Origin: DATNFP01 sp035606335
Lineage (GTDB): Bacteria > Bacteroidota > Bacteroidia > Chitinophagales > Chitinophagaceae
Direction of reading: 5' to 3'
NCBI GenBank assembly: GCA_035606335.1
Contig: DATNFP010000019.1
Location: 1 to 49,531 of the forward strand
DNA length: 49,531 nt
The notes under the pieces are model-generated. The model made no database searches, was not told where the DNA came from, and was given only the letters and a program-made list of their open reading frames with translations. Of the stretch, positions 18,017 to 27,039 are shown in pieces (the stretch's first letter is position 1; each line of letters starts with the position of its first letter). The position numbers were made by a program, and so were the translations under genes.

Positions 18017-18024
18017 CAAAATTA
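18017..18024 (-). promoter_or_regulatory. Candidate -7 box of the T9SS operon
   Basis: The minus strand reads TAATTTTG, matching TAnnTTTG, 33 bases before the first ATG of the operon. No good -33 element is seen 19-21 bases upstream, so confidence is limited. Confidence 0.35.
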
Positions 18025-18136
18025 CCCTTGAACCATCCCTGATATGAGGTGGTTTCTACTTATTTTATAAAATGGTAATTAGTACTTATTTTTATATAAG
18101 CATTTTTATTGGTTGTACATTCTGTAAACAATTTGT

Positions 18137-20143
18137 ATGGGGCGTGTTTATGATTTATTAAGTAGGATCAGGTGGCTCCGGATTTCACTGGTTTTATCAT
18201 TTTTTTTATTCCCAATTGGCTCGCACGCACAACAAAGTAATTACTTGCCCGATATCTATTCAAAACTGTATAAAGTATACCAGGAAGATACTGCCAGCAT
18301 AAATAAGTTCCTTGTCAAAGCACAATCCCAACAGTTAGTTGATGAGGATATGAAATTATTGCAATATGCCTTAAAGAAAAGCATACAAATTAATTATGAT
18401 TATGGTATTGCAACATCGTTGATGGGATTAGGAGTATTATATTGTCACAATGGAGATTATGAAAAGGGTATTGGTTATTATAAGCAAGCATATTATTATT
18501 GTTACAAATGTCCTGAAAAACAATACCGCGTGTTAATATGGTCGAATATGGCAGGCCCATATTACCGCCAGGGAAATGTTAATGCTTGCAGTTTCTGTCT
18601 TTATAAAGCATTAGAAGAAATTAAGAAAAATAATATTAAGGTAAATGCTTTGTTAGCCTATATCTACAGCGATGTAGGGGCCTTGTGGATAAATAATAAT
18701 AAAAATGAAAGGGCAAGATTTTATTTAAGAAAAGCAATTGCACTCACAGCAAAAAAGCAAACCTATATTCCATATATCTATTTAAACCTTGCAAATACTT
18801 TTAATGGAGATAATACAGATAGCTTTTTAATTTATTGCGAAAAAGAATTAGAGCTCGGCAAGAAATATAAATTTAAAGAGGTAGTTATGTCCTCCTATTT
18901 TAGTATCGGCAACTGCTACATAAATGACTACAAACCGACTATAGGCATTAAATACCTGGATAGTGGGATGGCGAATAATGACAGTAATATGAGTCCCATA
19001 ACCCGCCGGCAATATTATATGTACAAAGGTTTCGCATACAAACTCCTGGGAGATTACAAGCGCGCTGAATATTTCCTAAATACGGCTTTGACATTACAGC
19101 ACCAATTTAAAATAAAAGACAATTCTCTATTTTTTGAAGATACTATGCTCGCAAATATATATGCCAGTGAGGGTAGCTATACGAAGGCGTACAATTTACA
19201 GCAGGCATATTATAAGGTACACGACAGCATTGTACAAGGGGAAAAAGACAGTGTTATTGACCAATTAGAACTACAATACAGAACAGCTGAAATGGACAAG
19301 GAAATAGCCCAACAGCAAGTAAATATAAAACATCAAAACACCTTGATAATATTGATATCAGGAGTAGCATTATTTCTTGTATTTCTTATTGTTATTTTAT
19401 GCCTCATTTATAAACACAGGAAAAGGTTACAGGAGGAGAAAATACGCACAATAGAACAGGAAAAAGAAATCGACGAACTAAAGGCAACGCTGAATGGAGA
19501 AGAAAAAGAAAGGGCTCGTTTAGCAAGAGAACTTCATGATGGCATCATGGGCCAGCTTTCAGCCATAAAATTAAATCTTAGTTTTTTAAAGCGGAAATAT
19601 GAATTAACGAATGCCAAAGATTTTAACGAGGTGCTTCAAAACCTGGACGAGGCTTCCACTGACCTTCGCAATACAGCTCATAATCTTGTACCATCATCTA
19701 TTTTATATAAGGGATTAGCAGAGGCTGTACATGTATATTGCGAAAAACTAAATCAGACATCTGATCTGCAAATTCATTTTTACCTTTCAAATCCTTTGCC
19801 CAAACTCGACTCTTATTTTGAGCTTTCCATTTATCGCATAATACAAGAATTGATACAAAACATCATTAAACATGCCAACGCATCGGAAGCATTAGTGCAA
19901 ATAAATTACTATGATAATATTCTGGGTATTACCATTGAAGATGATGGAATTGGCTTTGATAGAAATTCACAGAATGGCAACGGAGGGATCGGTTTGAATA
20001 ATATAACTGACCGCGTGCAAGCTCTTCAGGGAAAAATAGAATTTAAATTGCGTAAAAAAGGTGGTACATTAATAGATATTGAATTTGATATTGCCAACAT
20101 GAAAACCCACTCTTATGTCGATAAAACTAGTAATTACAGATGA
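18137..20143 (+). CDS. TPR-containing membrane sensor histidine kinase (HisKA_3 type)
   Basis: A 668-residue sensor. A signal peptide (ending SHAQ) leads into a periplasmic block of TPR-like helices (about 35-370), a coiled coil, one transmembrane helix (about 401-425), a cytoplasmic coiled coil, then the HisKA_3 dimerisation domain with RLARELHDGIMGQL (H467) and HATPase_c with IQNIIKHANA, DDGIGF and GGIGLNNITDRV. This is the NarX/DesK-like class, widespread in Bacteroidetes with periplasmic TPRs whose signals are mostly unknown. Its last 29 bases overlap the start of the response regulator gene in another frame, implying coupled translation. It is divergent from the T9SS operon (152-base gap), so it may control it; that is inference. 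Confidence 0.95.
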   Translation: MGRVYDLLSRIRWLRISLVLSFFLFPIGSHAQQSNYLPDIYSKLYKVYQEDTASINKFLVKAQSQQLVDEDMKLLQYALKKSIQINYDYGIATSLMGLGVLYCHNGDYEKGIGYYKQAYYYCYKCPEKQYRVLIWSNMAGPYYRQGNVNACSFCLYKALEEIKKNNIKVNALLAYIYSDVGALWINNNKNERARFYLRKAIALTAKKQTYIPYIYLNLANTFNGDNTDSFLIYCEKELELGKKYKFKEVVMSSYFSIGNCYINDYKPTIGIKYLDSGMANNDSNMSPITRRQYYMYKGFAYKLLGDYKRAEYFLNTALTLQHQFKIKDNSLFFEDTMLANIYASEGSYTKAYNLQQAYYKVHDSIVQGEKDSVIDQLELQYRTAEMDKEIAQQQVNIKHQNTLIILISGVALFLVFLIVILCLIYKHRKRLQEEKIRTIEQEKEIDELKATLNGEEKERARLARELHDGIMGQLSAIKLNLSFLKRKYELTNAKDFNEVLQNLDEASTDLRNTAHNLVPSSILYKGLAEAVHVYCEKLNQTSDLQIHFYLSNPLPKLDSYFELSIYRIIQELIQNIIKHANASEALVQINYYDNILGITIEDDGIGFDRNSQNGNGGIGLNNITDRVQALQGKIEFKLRKKGGTLIDIEFDIANMKTHSYVDKTSNYR

Positions 20144-20750
20144 CCATCCATTAATGATAAACGCCCTGCAAAACATAATAAATTCCAATCCGGATTTTAA
20201 ATTGTGTGGTGCATATACAACTGGCATGTCATTATTGGCAGGTCTGACACAATCAACTCCAGACGTATTATTATTAGATATACAACTACCCGATAAGATG
20301 GGCAATGAACTGGTGAGGACTATCAGCAAAAAATATCCCAAAATAGCCATCCTGGCGCTTACCAGCCTGGATAGCCTTTTTTATGTAAGGGATATGATGC
20401 AACATGGCTGCATGGGGTATCTAACAAAAAATACCGATGAAACGACTCTTGCTACAGCAATACGGACAGTTTATAATGGAGATCAATACCTGGAAGAAGG
20501 CATTAAACAACAATTGGTGAGTAATATTTTTCAGAAAAAAGCACAATCCAAAGCTACCCCTCTTACAGAACGGGAAAAAGAAATATTGCAACTAATAGCA
20601 TTAGAGCATACCAATCAACAAATCGCAGATAAACTTTTCATTGCGTTGCGCACCGTAGAAAACCATCGCATGAATATTACACAAAAGCTTAAGTGCAAAA
20701 ACAGCGTTGGCCTGATAAAAACTGCTTTGCAGATGGGATTGATCGATTAA
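20115..20750 (+). CDS. LuxR/NarL-family response regulator
   Basis: A 211-residue regulator: receiver domain with TDDHP, phosphoacceptor D55 in LLLDIQLP and lysine in YLTKNT, then a LuxR-type helix-turn-helix (about 147-200, LTEREKEILQLIA, QQIADKLFIALRTVENHRMNI). It binds DNA when phosphorylated by its partner. The start lies inside the end of the kinase gene, so the two are a pair. It converges with the membrane glycosyltransferase gene 25 bases further on. Target genes are not shown; the divergent T9SS operon is a candidate. Confidence 0.95.
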   Translation: MSIKLVITDDHPLMINALQNIINSNPDFKLCGAYTTGMSLLAGLTQSTPDVLLLDIQLPDKMGNELVRTISKKYPKIAILALTSLDSLFYVRDMMQHGCMGYLTKNTDETTLATAIRTVYNGDQYLEEGIKQQLVSNIFQKKAQSKATPLTEREKEILQLIALEHTNQQIADKLFIALRTVENHRMNITQKLKCKNSVGLIKTALQMGLID

Positions 20751-20756
20751 TCTCAT

Positions 20757-20771
20757 TTCTGTTAAACAGAA
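20757..20771. terminator. Small hairpin between convergent genes
   Basis: TTCTGT-TAA-ACAGAA forms a perfect six-base stem in the short gap between the two convergent stop codons. No proper T-run follows, so terminator function is tentative. Confidence 0.35.
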
Positions 20772-20774
20772 TTA

Positions 20775-22430
20775 TCATTTCCTTACAAAAATCTCAATAG
20801 TGCCATTAGTGGGTCTTCTTGGGGCAAGAAAAGAATCAGCCTTTTGATAATACTGTAACAGACTATCACGTATCCTGAATGGATAAAAATTATTAAGTGA
20901 CGGCAAGTATTCAAACATTACAACGTTATAGTAGCTATTTCTTATCCTGTTACAAAAAGTATCAGTCTGGCGATTAAATATTGCTACGCCTAAATGGTAC
21001 CATAAGGGATAATTAGGCGATTTTTCAAGCTGGTATCCCAATTCATAATCCAGAGGAGTAAGTTCCGTCATGTTTAAAACCCTGACGTCTTTATTTTTAA
21101 ATACCGGCATAGCCATCAATCGTCCTATTCCGGCAACGGTAGATGGTGGTAAATACATTTTATGAAATGATCTTAATCCAGGCACTTCTTTCCATGTACT
21201 CTCATCTTCATAATGCGTAGTGTCATTATCCAGCATATAGGTATGCCTATTGATGACATTTTCGCCGGTTGCAGATTGCATGATATTCTGCTCCTGGGTA
21301 GCAGGAAACAGATGCACCGTTAACCTCTCAAAATATTTCCAATACATGCCCGACCACCAGAAAAGCACTCCTACTAATAAAAAACAGAAATTCTTTACTC
21401 TCGAAAAATTTGTCTTTGATATTTTTTCAATGCTGCTAAAAATATAAGCAGCGGCAAAACTTTGAAAAAATATATTATTGTCAGGAGGAGTATAGCTTGT
21501 TACCTGGAATATTGCTGCTTCAAACAGTATCCCAGCTACTAATAATAAAAATAACATTTCCTGTCTGTCTGATAAAAATTGCTTCCAGTTGTTTACTCTT
21601 GTAAGGAGCAGTACTATAATTATTGCAACATAGAATTTTATCCATTGTGATTGTCCCAGTATCTCATCCAACAGGTCCTTAATTGATAATCTCGAAGAAT
21701 GCGGCGGCTGACCGTGATTGAACCAATATCCAAAACTGTAATGTGTAAAAGGTAGTATTATTAAGGTAGCCAACAGGAAATAGCAAACCAGGTAAGCGAC
21801 CAGATCCTTCCATTTCTTATTTGCTATTGCCTGATACAGCATAAGCAATGTAGCTATCATGAAGGCAAAAAAGCCACCATCCTGCTTAGTAAAAAATGAA
21901 AGAAAAAGAAAGAAACAGCCTAATACCATATATATATATCGGCTCTTAGCAGTATTGACAATAAATGATAAAAGAAAATTCAGGGCTACTATCTCCCATA
22001 TTATTACTGAGTTGTTATACCAGGGCCAGAAATTCATTAAGATATAGGAGAGACAGAAAACCAGTACAGCGGCAATCCTGACCCCATCAGATACATTAAG
22101 TTTTTTTAAAATAGATCGGAAAGACAACCCAGCGACTATATTTAATAACACCTGAGCCTTTACCAGGGAAATAAGGTATGGGCCAAAAAGCTTAAAAAAG
22201 ATCCCCGGTACGATCCAGTACCCAAATCCCATGGGGAGACCAAAGTCTTTATACGGCACCTGGCCTAAATATAACCTATAAGCTCCCTCCCAGGATAAAA
22301 ATATATTAACCCTATAAGGAAAATGCAGGAAAAGAGGGATGATGGAAAAACAGATTATGAGTAGTACGTCAATGAATTTGGGCAAGGATGATCTTGAATA
22401 TAAAGGGGTTGTGGCCGTATCGTTTGTCAT
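20775..22430 (-). CDS. Polytopic GT-C-like glycosyltransferase (GT39/ArnT-related)
   Basis: A 551-residue integral membrane protein with about ten or eleven hydrophobic helices and a soluble C-terminal third. The first extracytoplasmic loop has SWEGAYRLYLGQVPYKDFGLPMG, the pattern of GT-C transferases (acidic residue, then LYxGxxPYxDF) that use polyprenyl-phosphate sugars as donors outside the membrane. The C-terminal part after about residue 370 is periplasmic, with a TPLDYELGYQLEKSP segment of unknown role. It is divergent from the plus-strand cassette that appears to make polyprenyl-phospho-arabinose, so it is the best in-window candidate for a transferase using that donor. That assignment is inference; family membership rests on topology and one motif. 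Confidence 0.7.
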   Translation of the reverse strand: MTNDTATTPLYSRSSLPKFIDVLLIICFSIIPLFLHFPYRVNIFLSWEGAYRLYLGQVPYKDFGLPMGFGYWIVPGIFFKLFGPYLISLVKAQVLLNIVAGLSFRSILKKLNVSDGVRIAAVLVFCLSYILMNFWPWYNNSVIIWEIVALNFLLSFIVNTAKSRYIYMVLGCFFLFLSFFTKQDGGFFAFMIATLLMLYQAIANKKWKDLVAYLVCYFLLATLIILPFTHYSFGYWFNHGQPPHSSRLSIKDLLDEILGQSQWIKFYVAIIIVLLLTRVNNWKQFLSDRQEMLFLLLVAGILFEAAIFQVTSYTPPDNNIFFQSFAAAYIFSSIEKISKTNFSRVKNFCFLLVGVLFWWSGMYWKYFERLTVHLFPATQEQNIMQSATGENVINRHTYMLDNDTTHYEDESTWKEVPGLRSFHKMYLPPSTVAGIGRLMAMPVFKNKDVRVLNMTELTPLDYELGYQLEKSPNYPLWYHLGVAIFNRQTDTFCNRIRNSYYNVVMFEYLPSLNNFYPFRIRDSLLQYYQKADSFLAPRRPTNGTIEIFVRK

Positions 22431-22598
22431 AAAAATGGTTCTATATCAGCTATCGTTTAACTTAAAAAACCTTACGGATATTAAGTAAATGGCAATGTTC
22501 ACTTAAAAAAGAAAAAACGTCTTACACTTCTTTCTAATTTGGATACCGTAAAACCGTTCTATTGCATAGGTTTTACCCAGTAAACATAGTGTATTAAA

Positions 22599-23414
22599 AT
22601 GAATTTTATAAACAAAACAGTCGATGAATTAAATGCATTTGCCGCCAGCAATAGTAAGGCTTATGCTACGGCTGAACCTTTCCCAAATATTTATTTTGAT
22701 AATTTATTCGTATCAGAAAAGCTTAAAGAAGTATTAGACGAATTCCCTGATCTCGAAAAAAATCCTGATCTAAAATTTAATGATGTTAACCAGATAAAGC
22801 TTGCATCTAAAGGAGAATATAGATTTGAAGAGGCCACAAAGCTTTTTATGCATTATCTTAATTCACAGCCATTTTTAGAATTTCTTTCAATACTTACAGA
22901 AATCGGGAACCTGATACCTGATCCTTATTTTGATGGAGGTGGTTGTCATCAGATTCTTCGTGGGGGAATGCTAAAAATACATGCAGATTTTAATAAACAT
23001 CCTAAGACCAAATTAGACAGAAGAATAAATGTTTTAATATATCTAAATGAAGACTGGCAAGAAGAGTATGGAGGCCATTTTGAGCTGTGGGATAAGGAAA
23101 TGAAAGAATGCAAAAAAAGCATATTACCTCTATTTAACAGAGTAGCTATATTTTCCACCACCAGCAGTTCATTTCACGGTCATCCTAATCCACTAAACTG
23201 TCCTGTCGGAAGATCAAGAAAATCATTAGCCCTATATTATTATACTAATGGAAGGCCTGTGGAAGAAACAAATGGCAGTTACCAGGATCATAATACACTT
23301 TTCAAATATAGAAAGGAGGACAGAAAGTCCCGGTTGTTAACAAATATAAAAGATACAGTTCGCTTATTTGTGCCACCTATTTTACTTCACGGTGCTGGGA
23401 AGTTGAGGGGTTGA
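22599..23414 (+). CDS. 2-oxoglutarate/Fe(II)-dependent oxygenase (P4H-like)
   Basis: A 271-residue soluble enzyme with the iron-binding triad of the 2OG oxygenase fold: H128-x-D130 in KIHADFN and H193 in SFHGHPNP, followed by R205/R207 in GRSRKSLALYYYTNG, one of which would bind 2-oxoglutarate. The INVLIYLNEDW and YGGHFELWD strands are typical of prolyl-4-hydroxylase-like (P4Hc) members. Such enzymes hydroxylate proteins or small molecules; in glycan loci their substrate is usually unknown. It is the first gene of the plus-strand cassette, 27 bases before a glycosyltransferase, and opposite the GT-C gene across 168 bases that must contain both promoters. Confidence 0.88.
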   Translation: MNFINKTVDELNAFAASNSKAYATAEPFPNIYFDNLFVSEKLKEVLDEFPDLEKNPDLKFNDVNQIKLASKGEYRFEEATKLFMHYLNSQPFLEFLSILTEIGNLIPDPYFDGGGCHQILRGGMLKIHADFNKHPKTKLDRRINVLIYLNEDWQEEYGGHFELWDKEMKECKKSILPLFNRVAIFSTTSSSFHGHPNPLNCPVGRSRKSLALYYYTNGRPVEETNGSYQDHNTLFKYRKEDRKSRLLTNIKDTVRLFVPPILLHGAGKLRG

Positions 23415-23441
23415 TAATATAAAACAGATAAACTAGTAAGA

Positions 23442-24704
23442 ATGGAATTACTTATAGATAAAACAAATCAATCGTCCATCAACAAACCCGTTGATACAAT
23501 GCTTCGTGGCAGGGATATAGTAATAATAGGTCTTCAGCCCTGGTATTACGATATTGGCAGCAATTGTAAAAATATTGCTCTTCAATTGGCACAACATAAT
23601 AGAGTGCTATATATAAACCAACCTATTAATAGGAAAACTTATATATCAAGGGATAAAAATAAAGGCATTCAGCAACATTGCAGCGTTATTAAATATGGTG
23701 GTGGAAAAATCAGGTTCATAAAAAAGAATTTATGGGAAAATTACCCTACCTGTATTGTGGAATCAATAAATGGTTTGCCTTCTACAAATGTATTTAGTGC
23801 ATTCAATTATCTAAACAATAAACGGTTTGCAAAAGAAATAAAAAAGGCAGTAGAATACCTTTCATTTAAAGATGTTATTCTTTTTAATGACAATGATATA
23901 TATAATGGCTATTATTTAAAGAAGCTGCTTTCACCATCATTATATGTCTATTACTGTCGGGATTTCCTGCAGGGCTATAGCTATTGGAAAAGGCACACTA
24001 CTGTATTAGAGCCTAAGCTTATCAAAAAGGCAGATGTTGTAGTAGCCAATTCAATCCACTACACAGAATATTGTCAATTACACAATCCCAATTCATATTA
24101 TATAGGCCAGGGCTATAATGATGAACTATTCGACGCCGATAAAGATCATCAATTACCGGAAGACATAAAGCATATCTCCAATCCCATCATAGGATATGTA
24201 GGGGCAATAACATCTTCAAGGCTTGATGAAAACATCATAAGACAAATAGCATCATCTCATCCTGACTGGAGCATAGTCCTTGTAGGACCAGAAGATGATG
24301 ATTTTAAGAAGAGCGCACTTCATAAGGTGCCTAATATACATTTTATAGGCAGACAACCCATACAAAAACTGCCCGAATACGTGAATGCATTCGATGTATG
24401 TATCAATCCCCAGTTGGTAAATAAGGTCACTGAGGGAAATTATCCATTGAAAATTGATGAGTATCTGTCAATGGGAAAGCCGGTGGTTGCAACCAGAACA
24501 AAAGAAATGAAACTGTTTGAATCCCATACTTACCTGGCTAATAAACCAGAAGAGTACCCGGCATTGATAGAAAAAGCGCTGGCAGAAGACAATAGCGAAA
24601 AAAGAAATGAAAGAATATGCTTTGCCACAAAACATACCTGGACAAAAAGCGTAAATGAGCTATACAAAGCAATGTCAAAACACCTCATACCAAAAAATAG
24701 TTAA
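23442..24704 (+). CDS. GT4/GT1-type glycosyltransferase (GT-B fold)
   Basis: A 420-residue cytosolic transferase of GT-B type. The N-terminus has DIVIIGLQPWYYDIGSNCKNIA and a VLYINQP strand, the style of TuaH-like proteins from polysaccharide loci. The donor domain has PIIGYVGAITSSRLDENII, NIHFIGRQP, then EGNYPLKIDEYLSMGKPVVATRT, where the acidic residues sit in the place of the usual EX7E motif. The gene lies between the oxygenase and the phosphoribosyltransferase, with a gap of only nine bases to the latter, so it is co-transcribed with the arabinose-donor genes. Acceptor and donor sugars cannot be read. Confidence 0.88.
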   Translation: MELLIDKTNQSSINKPVDTMLRGRDIVIIGLQPWYYDIGSNCKNIALQLAQHNRVLYINQPINRKTYISRDKNKGIQQHCSVIKYGGGKIRFIKKNLWENYPTCIVESINGLPSTNVFSAFNYLNNKRFAKEIKKAVEYLSFKDVILFNDNDIYNGYYLKKLLSPSLYVYYCRDFLQGYSYWKRHTTVLEPKLIKKADVVVANSIHYTEYCQLHNPNSYYIGQGYNDELFDADKDHQLPEDIKHISNPIIGYVGAITSSRLDENIIRQIASSHPDWSIVLVGPEDDDFKKSALHKVPNIHFIGRQPIQKLPEYVNAFDVCINPQLVNKVTEGNYPLKIDEYLSMGKPVVATRTKEMKLFESHTYLANKPEEYPALIEKALAEDNSEKRNERICFATKHTWTKSVNELYKAMSKHLIPKNS

Positions 24705-24713
24705 CCTCAAAAA

Positions 24714-25637
24714 ATGATCGATTCTACTACCTTAAAAAACACAAAATCGGGCTTTGCATATATAACACTTATGCGCCCGCACCACTGGATTAAAAACATT
24801 TTTTTATTCCTGCCTTTATTTTTTGCTGGCAAAGTTTTCGACTTTGACAAACTGATCAGTGCTGTCGGAGGCTTTGTTGCATTTGGATTTATAGCAAGTA
24901 GCGTTTATATACTTAACGACTACATGGATATTGAAGCAGATAAAAAACATCCTGTAAAATGTGCCAGGCCCCTTGCTTCAGGTGTAGTATCTAAACCTGC
25001 AGCTATGATCTTATTTACATGCTGTTTGCTTTTAGGTACAAGCATTAGCCTGTTGATCAGTCTTAAGTTTTTATTTATCATGTCTATTTATTTCCTGATG
25101 AATCTTGCTTATTCCTTAGGACTGAAAAACATTTCTATACTGGATGTCACAATACTTGCGCTTGGGTTTTGCCTTAGGGTAAAAGCCGGTGGTGTGGCTA
25201 CCAATATAGCCATTTCACAATGGCTGATGATAATGATATTCCTTTTAGCATTCTTTATGGCAATAGCAAAAAGAAGAGATGACCTGTTGATTAAACAAGC
25301 AAGCGGGGTTGATATGAGGAAAGCAATAAAAGGATATAACCTGGAATTTATGAATGTTATTATGTCGCTGGTGGCTGCAATTATTATAGTAGCCTACCTG
25401 ATGTATACCATTTCTCCTGAAGTTATGGAAAGGTGGAAAACATACCGCATGTATTACACTACCCTATTTGTAATTGTTGGCCTGCTCAGGTATTTGCAAA
25501 TCACTTTTGTTGAAAATAATACCGGGTCACCAACCAAGCTATTATACAAAGACAAGTTTTTACAAGCAACACTTGTACTTTGGGTCATAAGTTTTTATAT
25601 AATCATCTATTTACCAACTTTTTCGATATTTAAATAA
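24714..25637 (+). CDS. Decaprenyl-phosphate phosphoribosyltransferase homologue (UbiA family)
   Basis: A 307-residue UbiA-fold membrane enzyme. The start TLMRPHHWIKNIFLFLPLFFAG and the motif N68-D-x2-D72-x3-D76 followed by KKHPVKCARP are the signature of the DPPR synthase branch (Rv3806c-like), which transfers phosphoribose from PRPP to polyprenyl phosphate. A second aspartate motif occurs in YSLGLKNISILDV. It sits directly before DprE1 and DprE2 homologues, exactly the next enzymes of that pathway, which makes a quinone or haem prenyltransferase role unlikely. The DprE1 homologue starts nine bases later. Lipid chain length in this organism is not known; Bacteroidetes would use undecaprenyl or a related polyprenyl phosphate. 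Confidence 0.9.
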   Translation: MIDSTTLKNTKSGFAYITLMRPHHWIKNIFLFLPLFFAGKVFDFDKLISAVGGFVAFGFIASSVYILNDYMDIEADKKHPVKCARPLASGVVSKPAAMILFTCCLLLGTSISLLISLKFLFIMSIYFLMNLAYSLGLKNISILDVTILALGFCLRVKAGGVATNIAISQWLMIMIFLLAFFMAIAKRRDDLLIKQASGVDMRKAIKGYNLEFMNVIMSLVAAIIIVAYLMYTISPEVMERWKTYRMYYTTLFVIVGLLRYLQITFVENNTGSPTKLLYKDKFLQATLVLWVISFYIIIYLPTFSIFK

Positions 25638-25646
25638 AATCCGTTT

Positions 25647-26984
25647 ATGCGAAAGAAAATTGCCAATTGGGGGAATTATCCGGCTATTGAAAGTGAAGAG
25701 GTGCAATTTACATCTATATCTGAGTTAAAAAACATTGTCACTTCAAATGCAACTGCGATAGCCAGAGGGAATGGCAGATGCTATGGCGATGCGTCTTTAT
25801 CCAGCAATGTAACTATCTCAACCCTTAAGTTTGACAAGGTATTGGATTTTGATACCAAAGAAGGAATCTTTGAATGTCAGGCAGGAGTAATGCTTGATCA
25901 GATACTTGAAATAATAGTACCTGAAGGATGGTTTTTACCAGTTACACCCGGAACAAAATTCATCACAGTAGGCGGAGCAGTTGCTTCTGATGTACATGGC
26001 AAAAATCACCATATTGATGGAGCGTTTTCAAAACATGTCATTGAACTGAAAATAATGCTCTCCACAGGAGAAGTAGTTACGTGCAATAAAGAACAAAATA
26101 CAGATTTGCTCGAAGCCACATGCGGTGGAATGGGCTTAACAGGGGTTATTATTTCAGTGCGTTTTCAACTTAAGAAGATTGAAACAGCTTATATAAAGCA
26201 GACAAAAATAAAAGTAACTCACCTGGAAGAGCTATTAGATCTTTTTGAAGCCAATGAGCATTTTACCTATTCAGTAGCATGGATAGATTGTCTTAAAAAA
26301 GGCAATGGATTTGGCAGGAGTGTTTTACTGATGGGAGAACATGCACTGGAAGAAGAATTAACAGAGAAACAAATGGCTAAAGGACCATTAAAAATACCAA
26401 AGAGGAAAAGTTTTTCCTTCCCGGTCAATCTTCCTTCATGGATTTTAAACAACTTTACCGTACGCCTCTTTAACTTCCTGTATTATAATAAGAACCTAAA
26501 GAAAGAAAGCAATAGCATAATCTCTTACGAACAATTCTTTTATCCGCTTGACTCTATCTTACATTGGAACAGAGGATATGGTAAAAAAGGATTCGTACAA
26601 TATCAATTTGTTGTTCCTTTAGAAAACAAAGAAGGTCTGATATCCATCCTTAACAAAATCAATGAAAAAGGTTGGGGCTCATTCCTGGCAGTGTTGAAGA
26701 TATTCGGTAAACAAACAGATCTTATTTCGTTTCCCATCCAGGGATATACACTGGCTTTAGATTTTCCAGTGCGTAAAAATCTATTTGAATTCTTACATGA
26801 GTTAGATCAGATAGTATTGCAGCATGGCGGGCGTATCTATCTATCAAAAGATGCAAGGATGAAGTCGAATATATTCTGGAAAGGGTACTCCAATTCAGAG
26901 GAATTTGTTTCTGTCGTAAAAAAATATAATCCACTAACAAAGTTTCAGTCAATTCAATCAACCCGATTATCTATAATTAGTTAA
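25647..26984 (+). CDS. dprE1: DprE1-like FAD-dependent decaprenylphosphoryl-ribose oxidase
   Basis: A 445-residue flavoprotein oxidising the 2-hydroxyl of polyprenyl-phospho-ribose, the first half of the epimerisation to arabinose. FAD-binding segments are clear: ARGNGRCYGDAS (about 39-50), VTPGTKFITVGGAVASDVHGKNHH (about 99-122, including the conserved His) and GGMGLTGVI. The C-terminal part has DFPVRKNLFEFL and IYLSKDARM, where K401 matches the catalytic lysine of mycobacterial DprE1. The cysteine hit by benzothiazinones in M. tuberculosis falls on A370 here (YTLALDF against NxCVDF). It lies nine bases after the phosphoribosyltransferase and 55 before the DprE2 homologue. Alditol oxidase-like relatives are the only alternative; context argues against that. 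Confidence 0.92.
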   Translation: MRKKIANWGNYPAIESEEVQFTSISELKNIVTSNATAIARGNGRCYGDASLSSNVTISTLKFDKVLDFDTKEGIFECQAGVMLDQILEIIVPEGWFLPVTPGTKFITVGGAVASDVHGKNHHIDGAFSKHVIELKIMLSTGEVVTCNKEQNTDLLEATCGGMGLTGVIISVRFQLKKIETAYIKQTKIKVTHLEELLDLFEANEHFTYSVAWIDCLKKGNGFGRSVLLMGEHALEEELTEKQMAKGPLKIPKRKSFSFPVNLPSWILNNFTVRLFNFLYYNKNLKKESNSIISYEQFFYPLDSILHWNRGYGKKGFVQYQFVVPLENKEGLISILNKINEKGWGSFLAVLKIFGKQTDLISFPIQGYTLALDFPVRKNLFEFLHELDQIVLQHGGRIYLSKDARMKSNIFWKGYSNSEEFVSVVKKYNPLTKFQSIQSTRLSIIS

Positions 26985-27039
26985 TAAGCAGGTCATTAAA
27001 AAACAATCTGCTTACAAAAACAAAACAAAAAACAAACCA

